DNA of 21,761 nt from an uncultured Bacteroidales bacterium (GCA_937906165.1 CALCYA010000037.1:1-21761), one strand, 5' to 3'. Shown: positions 1 through 7,992, numbered from the stretch's first letter. Program-made: numbers and translations. The notes: a model not told the origin generated them from the letters alone.

Positions 1-1
1 T

Positions 2-55
2 TTAATGTTTTGTCTGTGTTAAAAAGATATTCCCCCTATAGTTTGCAGGTGAACC
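2..55 (+). repeat. Left arm of a 54-bp perfect inverted repeat
   Basis: These 54 bases are the exact reverse complement of the last 54 bases of the window (21708-21761). Identity stops after the AACC at 52-55: the next base is C here and G (reverse-complement reading) in the other arm. The arm lies in intergenic DNA downstream of the rpsT terminator. It contains no ORF and I saw no further copy inside the window. It could be the end of a dispersed element where an assembly broke, or a true inverted pair in the chromosome. The sequence alone cannot decide. Confidence 0.95.
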
Positions 56-111
56 CTTTTTTTCTCTGGTTTTCTTCGGATTTCTTTTTTGCTTCAAGTA
101 CCTACAACACG

Positions 112-136
112 AAAAGGCTGGATTTGCATCCAGCCT
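112..136 (-). terminator. Intrinsic terminator of the tRNA-Glu/rpsT unit
   Basis: An 8-bp perfect stem (115-122 with 129-136, AGGCTGGA/TCCAGCCT) encloses a 6-nt loop. Read on the minus strand it is followed by a short T run (112-114). It lies about 30 nt past the rpsT stop codon, the right place to end that transcript. Confidence 0.8.
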
Positions 137-165
137 CCTGTTCGGTAAATATAATGTTTTGAAAT

Positions 166-420
166 TTAGGCTAACTTAGCGATTCTTGCGCACAAACCTG
201 ACTTGAGGTTTGCAGCCTTGTTTTTGTGGATAAGACCACGTTTAGCCATTCTGTCAAGCATCTTCTGCACCTCAGGGAACTTGGCCAAAGCCTCGTTCTT
301 ATCTGTAATAGCGCGGAGACCGCGAACTGCAGAACGCATGTTTTTACCAAAATAACGATTCTGAAGATTTCTCTTCTCAGTCTGTCTGATTCTCTTAAGT
401 GATGATTTGTGGTTTGCCAT
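166..420 (-). CDS. rpsT: 30S ribosomal protein S20
   Basis: Ribosomal protein S20 binds 16S rRNA early in assembly of the small subunit. The 84-residue product has the family's usual length. It starts MANHKSSLKRIRQTEKRN, a typical S20 N-terminus, and continues with the basic helical pattern, including RGLIHKNKAANLKSGL near the C-terminus. The ATG at 420 is preceded by a purine-rich AAAGAG on the minus strand. The gene lies 29 nt downstream of tRNA-Glu and is probably co-transcribed with it from the promoter at 582-612, ending at the hairpin at 112-136. Overlapping plus- and minus-frame ORFs here are shadows. Confidence 0.97.
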   Translation of the reverse strand: MANHKSSLKRIRQTEKRNLQNRYFGKNMRSAVRGLRAITDKNEALAKFPEVQKMLDRMAKRGLIHKNKAANLKSGLCARIAKLA

Positions 421-449
421 CTCTTTATAAATGTTTTTAGTTTTAATTG

Positions 450-521
450 TAGCCCATAGGGGAATCGAACCCCTCTTTCAAGAATGAAAATCTTGCGTCC
501 TAGCCGATAGACGAATGGGCC
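450..521 (-). tRNA. tRNA-Glu (anticodon TTC)
   Basis: Read on the minus strand the sequence folds into a complete cloverleaf of 72 nt with discriminator A. The acceptor arm is GGCCCAT with ATGGGCT (one G-U pair). The anticodon stem CAAGA/TCTTG carries the loop TTTTCAT, giving anticodon TTC, and the T arm is AGGGGTTCGATTCCCCT. CCA is not encoded. It supplies Glu-tRNA for translation and sits just upstream of rpsT, sharing its promoter. Confidence 0.96.
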
Positions 522-581
522 TGACCTTGCCAAAACCCCTTTTGAGGGTATCCAAACAGTGTATGGTGGCTAAAGCGAATG

Positions 582-612
582 CAAAGGTAAAACCTTTTTT
601 TGAATTGACAAA
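582..612 (-). promoter_or_regulatory. Bacteroides-type promoter for tRNA-Glu and rpsT
   Basis: On the minus strand TTTG (612-609) is followed after 19 nt by TACCTTTG (589-582). This fits the Bacteroides housekeeping promoter consensus TTTG, 19-21 nt, TAnnTTTG. Transcription would start about 55 nt before the tRNA 5' end, leaving a short leader to be processed. Confidence 0.8.
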
Positions 613-631
613 GGATTTGCGGGATTTTTTG

Positions 632-639
632 TAAATTTG
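632..639 (+). promoter_or_regulatory. Possible -7 element of the recO promoter
   Basis: TAAATTTG matches the Bacteroides -7 consensus TAnnTTTG and lies 30 nt before the recO ATG. No TTTG is found at the expected 19-21 nt upstream, so the -33 part is weak or absent. It is back to back with the promoter of the tRNA-Glu unit. Confidence 0.35.
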
Positions 640-669
640 CCTCCAGCAAGGAGTTAATGTAATAGGTTT

Positions 670-1395
670 ATGGTTGAAAAATTCGAAGGAATTGTACTGA
701 GGACGTTAAAATATAGCGACAATCTGATGATTGCCGATATATATACCCGCTCGCGCGGACGTCTCTCTTTCCTTGTCCCTGTGTCGCACAGCAAGCGAAG
801 CCGTGTGCGCAGCGTACTCTTCCAGCCTCTTTCAATGCTCTCTTTTACAGCCTCTTATAAGAGCGGAAAATCCTTTTCGCGCATCTCCGAGGTACAACCC
901 TACCAGATGTACTCTTCCATAGGCTGCGACGTTGTGAAATCGTCAATTGCGCTTTACCTGTCTGAGCTGCTCACCTACTCGTTGCGCGAGGAGGGCGGTG
1001 ACGAGTCTCTGTTCAATTTCCTAGACCGTTCTTTCACTCTCTTCGACAATCTCGAGAACGGTTTTGCCGATTTTCATCTTGTGTTTATGGTGCAACTGCT
1101 GCGCTATCTTGGAATATATCCTAACATCGAGGATTACACCCAACGGAGCTACATTGACCTAAGGCAGGGGTGCGCAGTCAATGAACATCCTCTGCACGGT
1201 GACTTCCTGTTGCCGCAGGATGCAGTTCATTTTGTAGGGCTGCTGCAGACGGGTTACGATACTATGCACCGCCTCTCTTTAAACAGAGGATTGCGGGGTA
1301 TGTACCTCGCAATCCTGTCCGACTATTACCGTCTGCATATCCCCGATTTCCCGCAATTGAGGTCGGCCGAGGTGCTGCGCGAACTGTTCGATTAG
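670..1395 (+). CDS. recO: DNA repair protein RecO
   Basis: RecO acts in RecFOR recombinational repair: it binds SSB-coated single-stranded DNA with RecR and helps load RecA. The product has 241 residues, the normal size. The N-terminal part (EGIVLRTLKYSDN, then IYTRSRGRLSFLVP, about residues 6-38) has the OB-fold pattern of the family; the rest is the helical RecO C-terminal domain. I see no CxxC zinc-binding cluster. The ATG at 670 is chosen because the family motif begins right after it. AAGGAG lies at 648-653, rather far upstream, and an ATG at 657 is followed at once by stop codons. The stop codon overlaps the 3' end of the opposing yqeY by 4 nt. Confidence 0.88.
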   Translation: MVEKFEGIVLRTLKYSDNLMIADIYTRSRGRLSFLVPVSHSKRSRVRSVLFQPLSMLSFTASYKSGKSFSRISEVQPYQMYSSIGCDVVKSSIALYLSELLTYSLREEGGDESLFNFLDRSFTLFDNLENGFADFHLVFMVQLLRYLGIYPNIEDYTQRSYIDLRQGCAVNEHPLHGDFLLPQDAVHFVGLLQTGYDTMHRLSLNRGLRGMYLAILSDYYRLHIPDFPQLRSAEVLRELFD

Positions 1396-1844
1396 TTGTT
1401 GAGCAGCTGCTTGACGATAGTTGATATTACTCTGCCTTCGGCTTTTCCGGCAAGCTGTTTTGTGGCAACGCCCATAACCTTGCCCATGTCCTGTGGTCCT
1501 GCAGCACCTGTCTGTGCAATAATCTCCTTCAGGGCTGCCGCAATCTCCTCCTCGCTCATCTGCTTGGGGAGGTATTTCTCCATGACTGCAACCTGTGCCA
1601 GTTCCTCTGCTGCAAGCTCCGGACGGTTTTGGCTGCTGTAGAGCTCTGCCGACTCCTTGCCCTGTTTTGCAAGTTTCTGTATGAGCTTTATTGCTGTCTC
1701 GTCGCTTACGGTGTCGTTTGCACCCGGTGCTGTCTTTGCCTCAAGAAGAACCTTCTTGATGTTGCGGAGGGTGTCGAGGGCTACCTTGTCCTTTGCCTTC
1801 ATGGCCTCCTTGATGTCATTGCTGATAATGTCAAAAAGTTCCAT
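1392..1844 (-). CDS. YqeY/GatB-like domain protein
   Basis: This is a small helical protein of the YqeY family, which shares its fold with the tail domain of GatB, the tRNA-dependent amidotransferase subunit. Its cellular role is not well established. The 150-residue product starts MELFDIISNDIKEAMKAKDK and ends in the conserved region GKVMGVATKQLAGKAEGR. The open frame extends 29 codons further upstream into ftsZ, but the family N-terminus begins at the ATG at 1844, one nucleotide after the ftsZ stop, so that start is preferred. It is the last gene of the division cluster and meets recO tail to tail. Function is inferred from family only. Confidence 0.88.
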   Translation of the reverse strand: MELFDIISNDIKEAMKAKDKVALDTLRNIKKVLLEAKTAPGANDTVSDETAIKLIQKLAKQGKESAELYSSQNRPELAAEELAQVAVMEKYLPKQMSEEEIAAALKEIIAQTGAAGPQDMGKVMGVATKQLAGKAEGRVISTIVKQLLNN

Positions 1845-1845
1845 A

Positions 1846-3225
1846 TTATTCTTCGTTTTCTGTATTGTTGTCATCATTGTTTTCTGCGGGTTCAGTCTCT
1901 CTGTTCTCTTCAACAGCGTCTGTATCCTCATGTTCGGGAGACTCCTCCTTTGGCAGTGCGCCTACAATATTCATAATCTTCTCCAGCTCCATGGCGCTGC
2001 GCTTGTATGTGGGCGAGTTGTCGAGAGCCTCAAGGAACTCGTCATTGTACATCTCATCACCTTTGAAGATGTATACCTTGTACTCGGGCTTGTAGAAGAC
2101 GCCTAACATCTGGTCGAGCTTCTTGTTCTCCTGGTCGCGTTTTTCCTGCTCCTCGCGTGAAATCTGCTCTTCCTTTTCCTGCTCCTTCTTTATCACAGGC
2201 TCCATGCCGGGGATGTCTTTCATGCCGAATCCTGTAGCGAGCACGGTAACCTTTACGGCACCCTCTTCAAGATTGTGGTCCTTGCTGTAACCCCAGATGA
2301 GCTCAATATCTTCTTCCTTGAACTGCGCCATGAACGACTCTACCTCGGCCATCTCCTCAATGCGTATGGGGTCGTTGGGGTTCTCGTATATATTGAAGAG
2401 GATTTTCTTAGACTTGTATATGTCGTTGTCGTTGAGCAGAGGAGAGTGCAGTGCACTGCGGAAAGCGCGTGAAACGCGCATATCGCCCTTCTCGATGCCA
2501 TAGCTCATGATTGCAACTCCGCCGTCCTTGAGAATCTTCCTCACATCGCGGAAGTCAAGGTTGATGGTACCGCGTGCTGTGATAATCTCGGCAATACTTT
2601 TTGTGGCTGTTGTCAGCACGTCATCGACAAGGTGGAATCCCTCTGTGACGTTCAGTTTCGGGAACATATCAATAAGGCGCTGGTTATTGATTACCAGCAA
2701 TGCGTCGACATGCTTCGATATCTCTATTACACCCTTGAGTGCCTGCTTTATCTTTCCGGTCATCTCGAACTTGAAAGGTATTGTAACGATACCTACGGTG
2801 AGAATACCCAGGTTCTTGGCAATCTCGGCCACTACAGGTGCTGCACCGGTACCGGTACCGCCGCCCATTCCGGCAGTGATGAATGCCATCTTTGTGCCGT
2901 CGTTGAAAAGACGCTCAATCTCCTCACGGCTCTCCTCGGCAGCCTTGCGGGCCACTTCGGGGTCGTTGCCGGCGCCAAGTCCTTCGGTTATCTCAAGTCC
3001 CAACTGCACCTTCTTGGGGATGGGTGAGTTCTGCATTGCCTGCATATCGGTGTTACATACCGCAAATGATACATTGTGTATGCCCTTGCGGTACATATTT
3101 TGTACGGCATTGCTGCCACCGCCACCTACACCGACAACCTTTATTATTCTTGGACACTCGGTGGGTATTGCAAAAGGTAATATTTTCTTTACCGGTTCTT
3201 CCATATTCGTACTGTTTTGTATCAT
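1846..3225 (-). CDS. ftsZ: Cell division protein FtsZ
   Basis: FtsZ is the tubulin-like GTPase that polymerises into the cytokinetic ring. The 459-residue product has the nucleotide-binding GVGGGGSNAV (about 32-41), the tubulin signature GMGGGTGTGAAP (119-130), and the catalytic T7 loop NLDFRDV (222-228, with D224 and D227). After the globular core (to about 345) comes a Glu/Lys-rich linker (about 346-370), a folded-looking segment ending NSPTYKR (403-409), and a very acidic tail ending in TENEE. ATG at 3225 lies 3 nt after the ftsA stop; an ATG at codon 8 (3204) is the alternative start. It is translated with ftsA and is followed 1 nt later by yqeY. Confidence 0.97.
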   Translation of the reverse strand: MIQNSTNMEEPVKKILPFAIPTECPRIIKVVGVGGGGSNAVQNMYRKGIHNVSFAVCNTDMQAMQNSPIPKKVQLGLEITEGLGAGNDPEVARKAAEESREEIERLFNDGTKMAFITAGMGGGTGTGAAPVVAEIAKNLGILTVGIVTIPFKFEMTGKIKQALKGVIEISKHVDALLVINNQRLIDMFPKLNVTEGFHLVDDVLTTATKSIAEIITARGTINLDFRDVRKILKDGGVAIMSYGIEKGDMRVSRAFRSALHSPLLNDNDIYKSKKILFNIYENPNDPIRIEEMAEVESFMAQFKEEDIELIWGYSKDHNLEEGAVKVTVLATGFGMKDIPGMEPVIKKEQEKEEQISREEQEKRDQENKKLDQMLGVFYKPEYKVYIFKGDEMYNDEFLEALDNSPTYKRSAMELEKIMNIVGALPKEESPEHEDTDAVEENRETEPAENNDDNNTENEE

Positions 3226-3228
3226 CTG

Positions 3229-4671
3229 TTACTCTTCGTCTCTGTTTATCTCGTCATTCTCATCCTCGCTTGTGGCATCATCTATGAATGTCCTGAAGAG
3301 GTTGCCTATTCCTTTCCAGGCTTTCTCTCTCTTCTCTTTCTTCTTTCTGTTCTTCTCCTCTTTCTCCTTCTTCTTACGTTCTTCCTCTTCTTTTCTTTTT
3401 CTTTCCTTCTCCTCTTCCTCTCTTCTCCTTCTCTCCTCCTCTTCAGGGTCAACTATCGCATTTTCTTCCTCGGGAGCGGTGTCGTTGCCACTCATTGCAT
3501 CGGCTGAGAAAAGTTCTCCTGCAGCTGCCGCCTGTTCGTATTTGACCTTTTCGCAACAGTTCTCCTTGCCCTGGTTCAGCAGGCCGTAGAGCGCAGTGGT
3601 GAATATACCGAAAGTGTTCACGCCTGGCTTGCACTCGAATGCCAGTTGCGGGTCGGCGACAATGCTTGTCTTGAAGTTGGGCAGATACTCCTCGAACAGG
3701 AGAGTGAGGTTCTTTAGCTTTGAACCACCACCTGTGAAAATGATATTGTGTATCATCTCTCCCGATTCCTCTATCTGGTACTTTACATTCTGTAGAATCT
3801 CACCCATACGTGCGTTGATGACATTGTTGAGGGTCTCGTTGTCGACGGGCTCCTTCTCGCCTGTCTGTGCCTTGTATCCGCGTGTTATCTTTATGACTTC
3901 AGCCTCGTCGTATGATATCTGCTCGGCACAGAGGTCGCGGGTTATGTTGTTGCTACCTAACGGAAGCACCTTTAGCATACGCAGGTTGTCGTTGTTGTAT
4001 ATTGCGATGGTAGTTGTGTCGGCGCCGATGTTCACGAGTGCGCATCCGTTGCGGCGCGAATCCTTTGTGAGCAGTATGTCGGCATCCATGCGTGCAGCAA
4101 TGAAGCTGTCCTCAATCTCAACGTTCGCCTGATTGAAACTCTCGTTCAGCTGTTCAAGCAACTGCTTCTTTATCACAATATTGAGGTAGTATCCTTCTAT
4201 TGTCATAGCAGGTGCTCCTACAGGGTTGTTGTCGGTCTTGCCGTCAACCTTGTATTCCTGCGTGATGACCTGCACTTTGGAGTAGCCCTCGGGAACCTGG
4301 AACCTCTCGTCGTTCTCAAGCTCCATCTCTTTGATGATGTCCGAGGTTATCTTCGTATATGTGTCGAAGCCACGTGTTATCTTTGACTGTATGCTGTGTA
4401 TAGTCAATCCCGCAAGGGAAACATATGCCTTCTTTATCATTATCTCCTGCTTGTTGTCATCCGTGAGGTTGGACTCGAGATTGTTTATTATGGATGTGAT
4501 GGCTTCGCTTGTCTTGTCGACGTTGCGCACTACACCTTTCGATATGTATCCGTCGACACGGGTACTTGCAGTTGCAATAATCTTCATCCCGTTGTATGTC
4601 TCGATACCTACAGCACCGGTAACCTTTGACGAACTCAGTTCAATTGCTACAATGTAATTGGTCTGTCCCAT
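3229..4671 (-). CDS. ftsA: Cell division protein FtsA
   Basis: FtsA is an actin-like ATPase that tethers FtsZ filaments to the membrane and recruits later division proteins. The 480-residue product has the actin-family fold: an N-terminal phosphate-1-like segment (IELSSSKVTGAVG, about 10-22), a phosphate-2 segment (LVNIGADTTTIAIY, about 212-225) and the adenosine motif IIFTGGGSKLKN (310-321). From about residue 400 to 450 lies an extreme Glu/Lys/Arg linker. It is followed by the amphipathic helix AWKGIGNLFRTFIDDA (451-466), the expected membrane-targeting sequence, and a short acidic end. It lies between ftsQ (7 nt upstream) and ftsZ (3 nt downstream). Confidence 0.96.
   Translation of the reverse strand: MGQTNYIVAIELSSSKVTGAVGIETYNGMKIIATASTRVDGYISKGVVRNVDKTSEAITSIINNLESNLTDDNKQEIMIKKAYVSLAGLTIHSIQSKITRGFDTYTKITSDIIKEMELENDERFQVPEGYSKVQVITQEYKVDGKTDNNPVGAPAMTIEGYYLNIVIKKQLLEQLNESFNQANVEIEDSFIAARMDADILLTKDSRRNGCALVNIGADTTTIAIYNNDNLRMLKVLPLGSNNITRDLCAEQISYDEAEVIKITRGYKAQTGEKEPVDNETLNNVINARMGEILQNVKYQIEESGEMIHNIIFTGGGSKLKNLTLLFEEYLPNFKTSIVADPQLAFECKPGVNTFGIFTTALYGLLNQGKENCCEKVKYEQAAAAGELFSADAMSGNDTAPEEENAIVDPEEEERRRREEEEKERKRKEEEERKKKEKEEKNRKKKEKREKAWKGIGNLFRTFIDDATSEDENDEINRDEE
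3321..3444. repeat. 124-bp polypyrimidine/polypurine tract inside ftsA
   Basis: The plus strand has only three purines (3347, 3376 and 3378) in 124 bases, so the coding strand is almost pure A/G. It encodes the Glu/Lys/Arg linker of FtsA. Such purine-rich tracts can slip during replication or adopt triplex forms; nothing here shows that it does. Confidence 0.85.
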
Positions 4672-4678
4672 ATTATCT

Positions 4679-5419
4679 CTATTTATTCTTTTCCTTTTTT
4701 GTGCATATAACCTTGTCGTTGAACTCGATGTTCAGTTTCTCATACTTATCCCACCCCACAGTGTTGAGTCCTTTCGAGTAGAAGGTGAATAGTTTCTCTA
4801 ATTTCTCTGCAATATTCTCGGCCTTGCCGAACTCTATTATGTGATTGCCGACACGAGGAACCAGAATGATGTTCCCGTCCTGACCAAAATGTATCTGTTC
4901 GGTCTGGGCTTTCCAGAAACTGCTGCCGTATATAGCACAGGCGATGTCCCTTAGGGAGGTCGTCTGCATCTCTTCGCTTATGTATCCCGATGCAACCGGC
5001 AAGTGGAGCGCTTTGTGTACGCCGGTAATCATGCTGCCGTCGGAGTCTATGTAATATTCGTTGCCGGTATTGTCATTGACCTTCAATATCGGTAACTTGC
5101 AGTCAATTTCAATGGCAATGTACCTGTCGGTTGTCTTGTATACCTGACACTCTTTAACTAAAGAGATGTCACCTATACACTTTTCTATCACCGTACATCT
5201 TATACTGTCCAGAATGTTTCCGGTCGGGTTAAGCCCCTCCTTGTCGAGGAGCTCAATTATATTTTCGTCGCTCAGGTTGCCGCTTTCGTCATTTTCCACG
5301 GTTATGAACACCCCCTTACACTTGTTTCTGTCGGGGATGTTGGGTATGATGACCATTGCAAAAAGCATGTATCCGGCCAGGATTGCAAGGAATGTGTATG
5401 TAAGAATCTTCTTCAGCAT
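4679..5419 (-). CDS. ftsQ: Cell division protein FtsQ
   Basis: FtsQ is a bitopic inner-membrane divisome protein that, in other bacteria, bridges the FtsL side of the complex to early components. The 246-residue product has one N-terminal membrane segment (about residues 5-26) followed by an extracytoplasmic region. That region contains a POTRA-like part (about 37-110) and a beta-rich C-terminal part. The end (VGWDKYEKLNIEFNDKVICT) looks like Bacteroidota FtsQ proteins as I recall them. Sequence conservation in this family is low, so the call leans on topology, size and position between murC and ftsA, which is the standard place. Confidence 0.88.
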   Translation of the reverse strand: MLKKILTYTFLAILAGYMLFAMVIIPNIPDRNKCKGVFITVENDESGNLSDENIIELLDKEGLNPTGNILDSIRCTVIEKCIGDISLVKECQVYKTTDRYIAIEIDCKLPILKVNDNTGNEYYIDSDGSMITGVHKALHLPVASGYISEEMQTTSLRDIACAIYGSSFWKAQTEQIHFGQDGNIILVPRVGNHIIEFGKAENIAEKLEKLFTFYSKGLNTVGWDKYEKLNIEFNDKVICTKKEKNK

Positions 5420-5455
5420 TCAGAAGCTATTTAAATATAATCAATGTAGATGTAA

Positions 5456-6838
5456 TTATCTGTTCAAAAGTATCTCTTTCATTTTCGGTACTTCGTTCTC
5501 TATGTCTCCTGCGCCAAGTGACACAAGCACCTCGATGTCCTCTTTCTCCTCTTCAACAACCTTCAGTACATCGGCACGGCTACACATCCTCTTCTCCACC
5601 TTCGCATCCAGACAGTCATAGATAAGTTTGCTTGTCACTCCGGGGATAGGCTCCTCGCGTGCAGGGTATATGTCCACAAGTATTACCTTGTCAAAGAGCG
5701 AGAGGCTCTGGGCAAACTCCCTGTAGAAATCAGCGGTGCGGCTGTAGAGGTGCGGCTGGAACAGTGCTGTCACCTTCTTGTCGCTGTACAGTGCCTTGAT
5801 TGAACTTGCGCATGCCCTTACCTCGTCGGGGTGGTGGGCATAGTCGCTCAACAGTACCAGATCGTTCTCTTTGATGTGGAAGTCGAAGCGTCTGTCGGCA
5901 CCGGCAAAACTCTTCATGCCCTCTTTGAGCTCCTCGGCCGATGCTCCGCAGATTTCGGCCATTGCCATTGAGGCTATTCCGTTGTCGATGTTTATGCTTA
6001 CAGGTACGCCCAGCTCCACGTCATTTATCCTTTGCCATGGTGACACATAGTCGAAGATGATTGTCCCGCCGCCGATGCGTATGTTCTCGGCGTGGAAGTC
6101 TCCCTTCTCCCTGCCATATACATAGCACTTTACACCCTCCTGTACACGTGGTTCCACCTCCAATCCCTCATGTACTATAAGGTATCCGTCGGGGCGTATC
6201 TTTTCGGTGAACTGCGCGAATGCCTCAAGGTAGTTCTCCTTGTTGCCGTATATGTCAAGGTGGTCGGGGTCGGCCGATGTTATTGTGGCAATGTACGGCT
6301 CAAGGTGCAGGAACGAGCGGTCGTACTCGTCGGCCTCAATGACAACAAGGTCGCTCTTGTCCGAGAGTATGAGGTTGCTCTTGTAGTTCTTTGATATTCC
6401 TCCCAGGAATGCCGCGCAATCGACACTCGACTGGTGCAGCAGATGTGCTGTCATGGTCGATGTGGTTGTCTTTCCGTGTGTGCCGGCCGCGCATACACCC
6501 TTCTTGTTTCTTGTGATGATGCCAAGCACCTCGGCTCTCTTCTTTATTGTGAAACCTCCTTCGCGGAACAGCTTCCACTCCTTGTGTCCGGCCGGAATGG
6601 CAGGTGTGAATATCACCAGTGTTGATGCGGGCTCCTTACATTCTGCCGGGATAAGCTCCTCATTCTCTTCAAAATGCAGTTGTGCTCCTTCTTCGATGAG
6701 GCTGTCTGTGAGCTTTGATGGTGTACGGTCATAGCCTGCAACGAACTTGCCCTCGCTGAGGAAGTATCTTACAAGGGCGCTCATGCCGATTCCGCCTGCT
6801 CCCAGGAAATATACCGATTTTATATCCTTCAGTTCCAT
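5456..6838 (-). CDS. murC: UDP-N-acetylmuramate--L-alanine ligase MurC
   Basis: MurC adds L-alanine to UDP-MurNAc with ATP, the first step of stem-peptide synthesis in the cytoplasm. The 460-residue product has the N-terminal nucleotide-fold motif FLGAGGIGMSAL (11-22), the ATP P-loop AGTHGKTTTST (118-128), the Mur-ligase EADEYDRSFL motif (168-177) and the MurC motif DYAHHPDE (332-339). GAGDI (442-446) lies in the C-terminal domain. Its ATG overlaps the murG stop by one nucleotide (TAATG), which suggests translational coupling. Confidence 0.97.
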   Translation of the reverse strand: MELKDIKSVYFLGAGGIGMSALVRYFLSEGKFVAGYDRTPSKLTDSLIEEGAQLHFEENEELIPAECKEPASTLVIFTPAIPAGHKEWKLFREGGFTIKKRAEVLGIITRNKKGVCAAGTHGKTTTSTMTAHLLHQSSVDCAAFLGGISKNYKSNLILSDKSDLVVIEADEYDRSFLHLEPYIATITSADPDHLDIYGNKENYLEAFAQFTEKIRPDGYLIVHEGLEVEPRVQEGVKCYVYGREKGDFHAENIRIGGGTIIFDYVSPWQRINDVELGVPVSINIDNGIASMAMAEICGASAEELKEGMKSFAGADRRFDFHIKENDLVLLSDYAHHPDEVRACASSIKALYSDKKVTALFQPHLYSRTADFYREFAQSLSLFDKVILVDIYPAREEPIPGVTSKLIYDCLDAKVEKRMCSRADVLKVVEEEKEDIEVLVSLGAGDIENEVPKMKEILLNR

Positions 6839-7992
6839 TATTTCAAATTCTCCTTTTTACGTCGTGTCTCTTTCTCAATGTAGGCGTCTGCCAACATCAT
6901 CACCTCCTCGGCAATCTCCTCTGCCGCATTCGGACGGCCCATCTTCTCGATATTTTCCTCGAGGCTTGCTATCTTTGTGTCATCGTTGACTGTCTCTATG
7001 GCCTTCGCAACAAGTTCCTCTTTCGCTTTTGCATCGGCAACGTATATGGCTGCATCCTTCTCAACAAGTGCCATGGCATTCTTTGTCTGGTGGTCTTCGG
7101 AAACGTTCGGTGAGGGAACGAGGATGACTGCCTTGCCAAGCAAAGCGAACTCCGAGATTGAACCGGCTCCGGCGCGTGACACTACAAGGTTTGCAGCGCT
7201 CAGTGCATCGGCCATGTTCGATACAAAGTCAGTGACGGTGAGGTTATCGGGTTTTCCTGCCGCGGCTACTCTCTGTTTCATCTCCTCGAAATAGAGCTTT
7301 CCTGTCTGCCACACAAACTGGATATCACTGTTTGCCCTGATGAGTTCAATCTGTGCCATTATGCTCTCGTTTATGCTGCGTGCGCCGAGGCTTCCCCCGA
7401 CAATAAGAACACACTTCTTGCCCTCTTCCAAGCCCATACGTTTCAGTGCCTCGCTACGGTTTGAGCGCATGTCGATGAGGCTCTTGCGTACAGGGTTTCC
7501 GGTGAGCTTTATCTTCTCGTGTGGGAAGAAGCGCTCCATGCCGTCGTAAGCGACACATATCACCTTTGCCTTCTTTGCAAGAATCTTGTTTGTCACGCCT
7601 GCGTATGAGTTCTGTTCCTGGATAAGGGTGGGTATATTCATGCTTGCGGCCATCTTGAGTGTGGGACCGCTGGCATAGCCACCCACTCCCACAGCAACCT
7701 GTGGAGCAAAATCCTTGATTATTTTCTTTGCCATGCGCTGGCTCTTGAGTATGAGCCACAGTACCTTTATGTTTTTCAGAAGATTCTTGCGGTCGAAACC
7801 GGCAATAGGCAGGCCCACTATCTCGTAGCCTGCATCGGGAACCCTCTGCATCTCCATCCTGTTGTCTGCTCCCACGAAAAGTATCTTTGCCGTGGGGTGC
7901 TTCCTTTTAATAGCATCGGCTATAGACAATGCCGGGAATATATGGCCCCCTGTGCCACCTCCGCTCACAATGATTCTGTACTCTTTTTTCAT
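6838..7992 (-). CDS. murG: UDP-GlcNAc:lipid I N-acetylglucosaminyltransferase MurG
   Basis: MurG is the GT28-family enzyme that transfers GlcNAc from UDP-GlcNAc to lipid I, making lipid II on the cytoplasmic face of the membrane. The 384-residue product has the glycine-rich lipid I-binding loop GGGTGGH (11-17), a second Gly-rich loop (VGVGGYASGP), QEQNSYAG, GGSLGARSIN and the donor-binding segment SRAGAGSISE. A hydrophobic and basic patch in the N-terminal domain fits membrane association. It lies 12 nt after ftsW and is coupled to murC downstream. Confidence 0.97.
   Translation of the reverse strand: MKKEYRIIVSGGGTGGHIFPALSIADAIKRKHPTAKILFVGADNRMEMQRVPDAGYEIVGLPIAGFDRKNLLKNIKVLWLILKSQRMAKKIIKDFAPQVAVGVGGYASGPTLKMAASMNIPTLIQEQNSYAGVTNKILAKKAKVICVAYDGMERFFPHEKIKLTGNPVRKSLIDMRSNRSEALKRMGLEEGKKCVLIVGGSLGARSINESIMAQIELIRANSDIQFVWQTGKLYFEEMKQRVAAAGKPDNLTVTDFVSNMADALSAANLVVSRAGAGSISEFALLGKAVILVPSPNVSEDHQTKNAMALVEKDAAIYVADAKAKEELVAKAIETVNDDTKIASLEENIEKMGRPNAAEEIAEEVMMLADAYIEKETRRKKENLK

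Noticed and set aside
1845..1931. N-terminal extension of YqeY by 29 residues
   Set aside because: The extension reads through the end of ftsZ in another frame and is not part of the family. The ATG at 1844 gives the standard N-terminus.
2507..3589. Plus-strand open frame of 360 codons opposite ftsZ and ftsA
   Set aside because: It is antisense to two certain genes. Its Ser/Phe/Leu-rich stretches come from the complement of the Glu/Lys codons of FtsA, and it has no recognisable domain.
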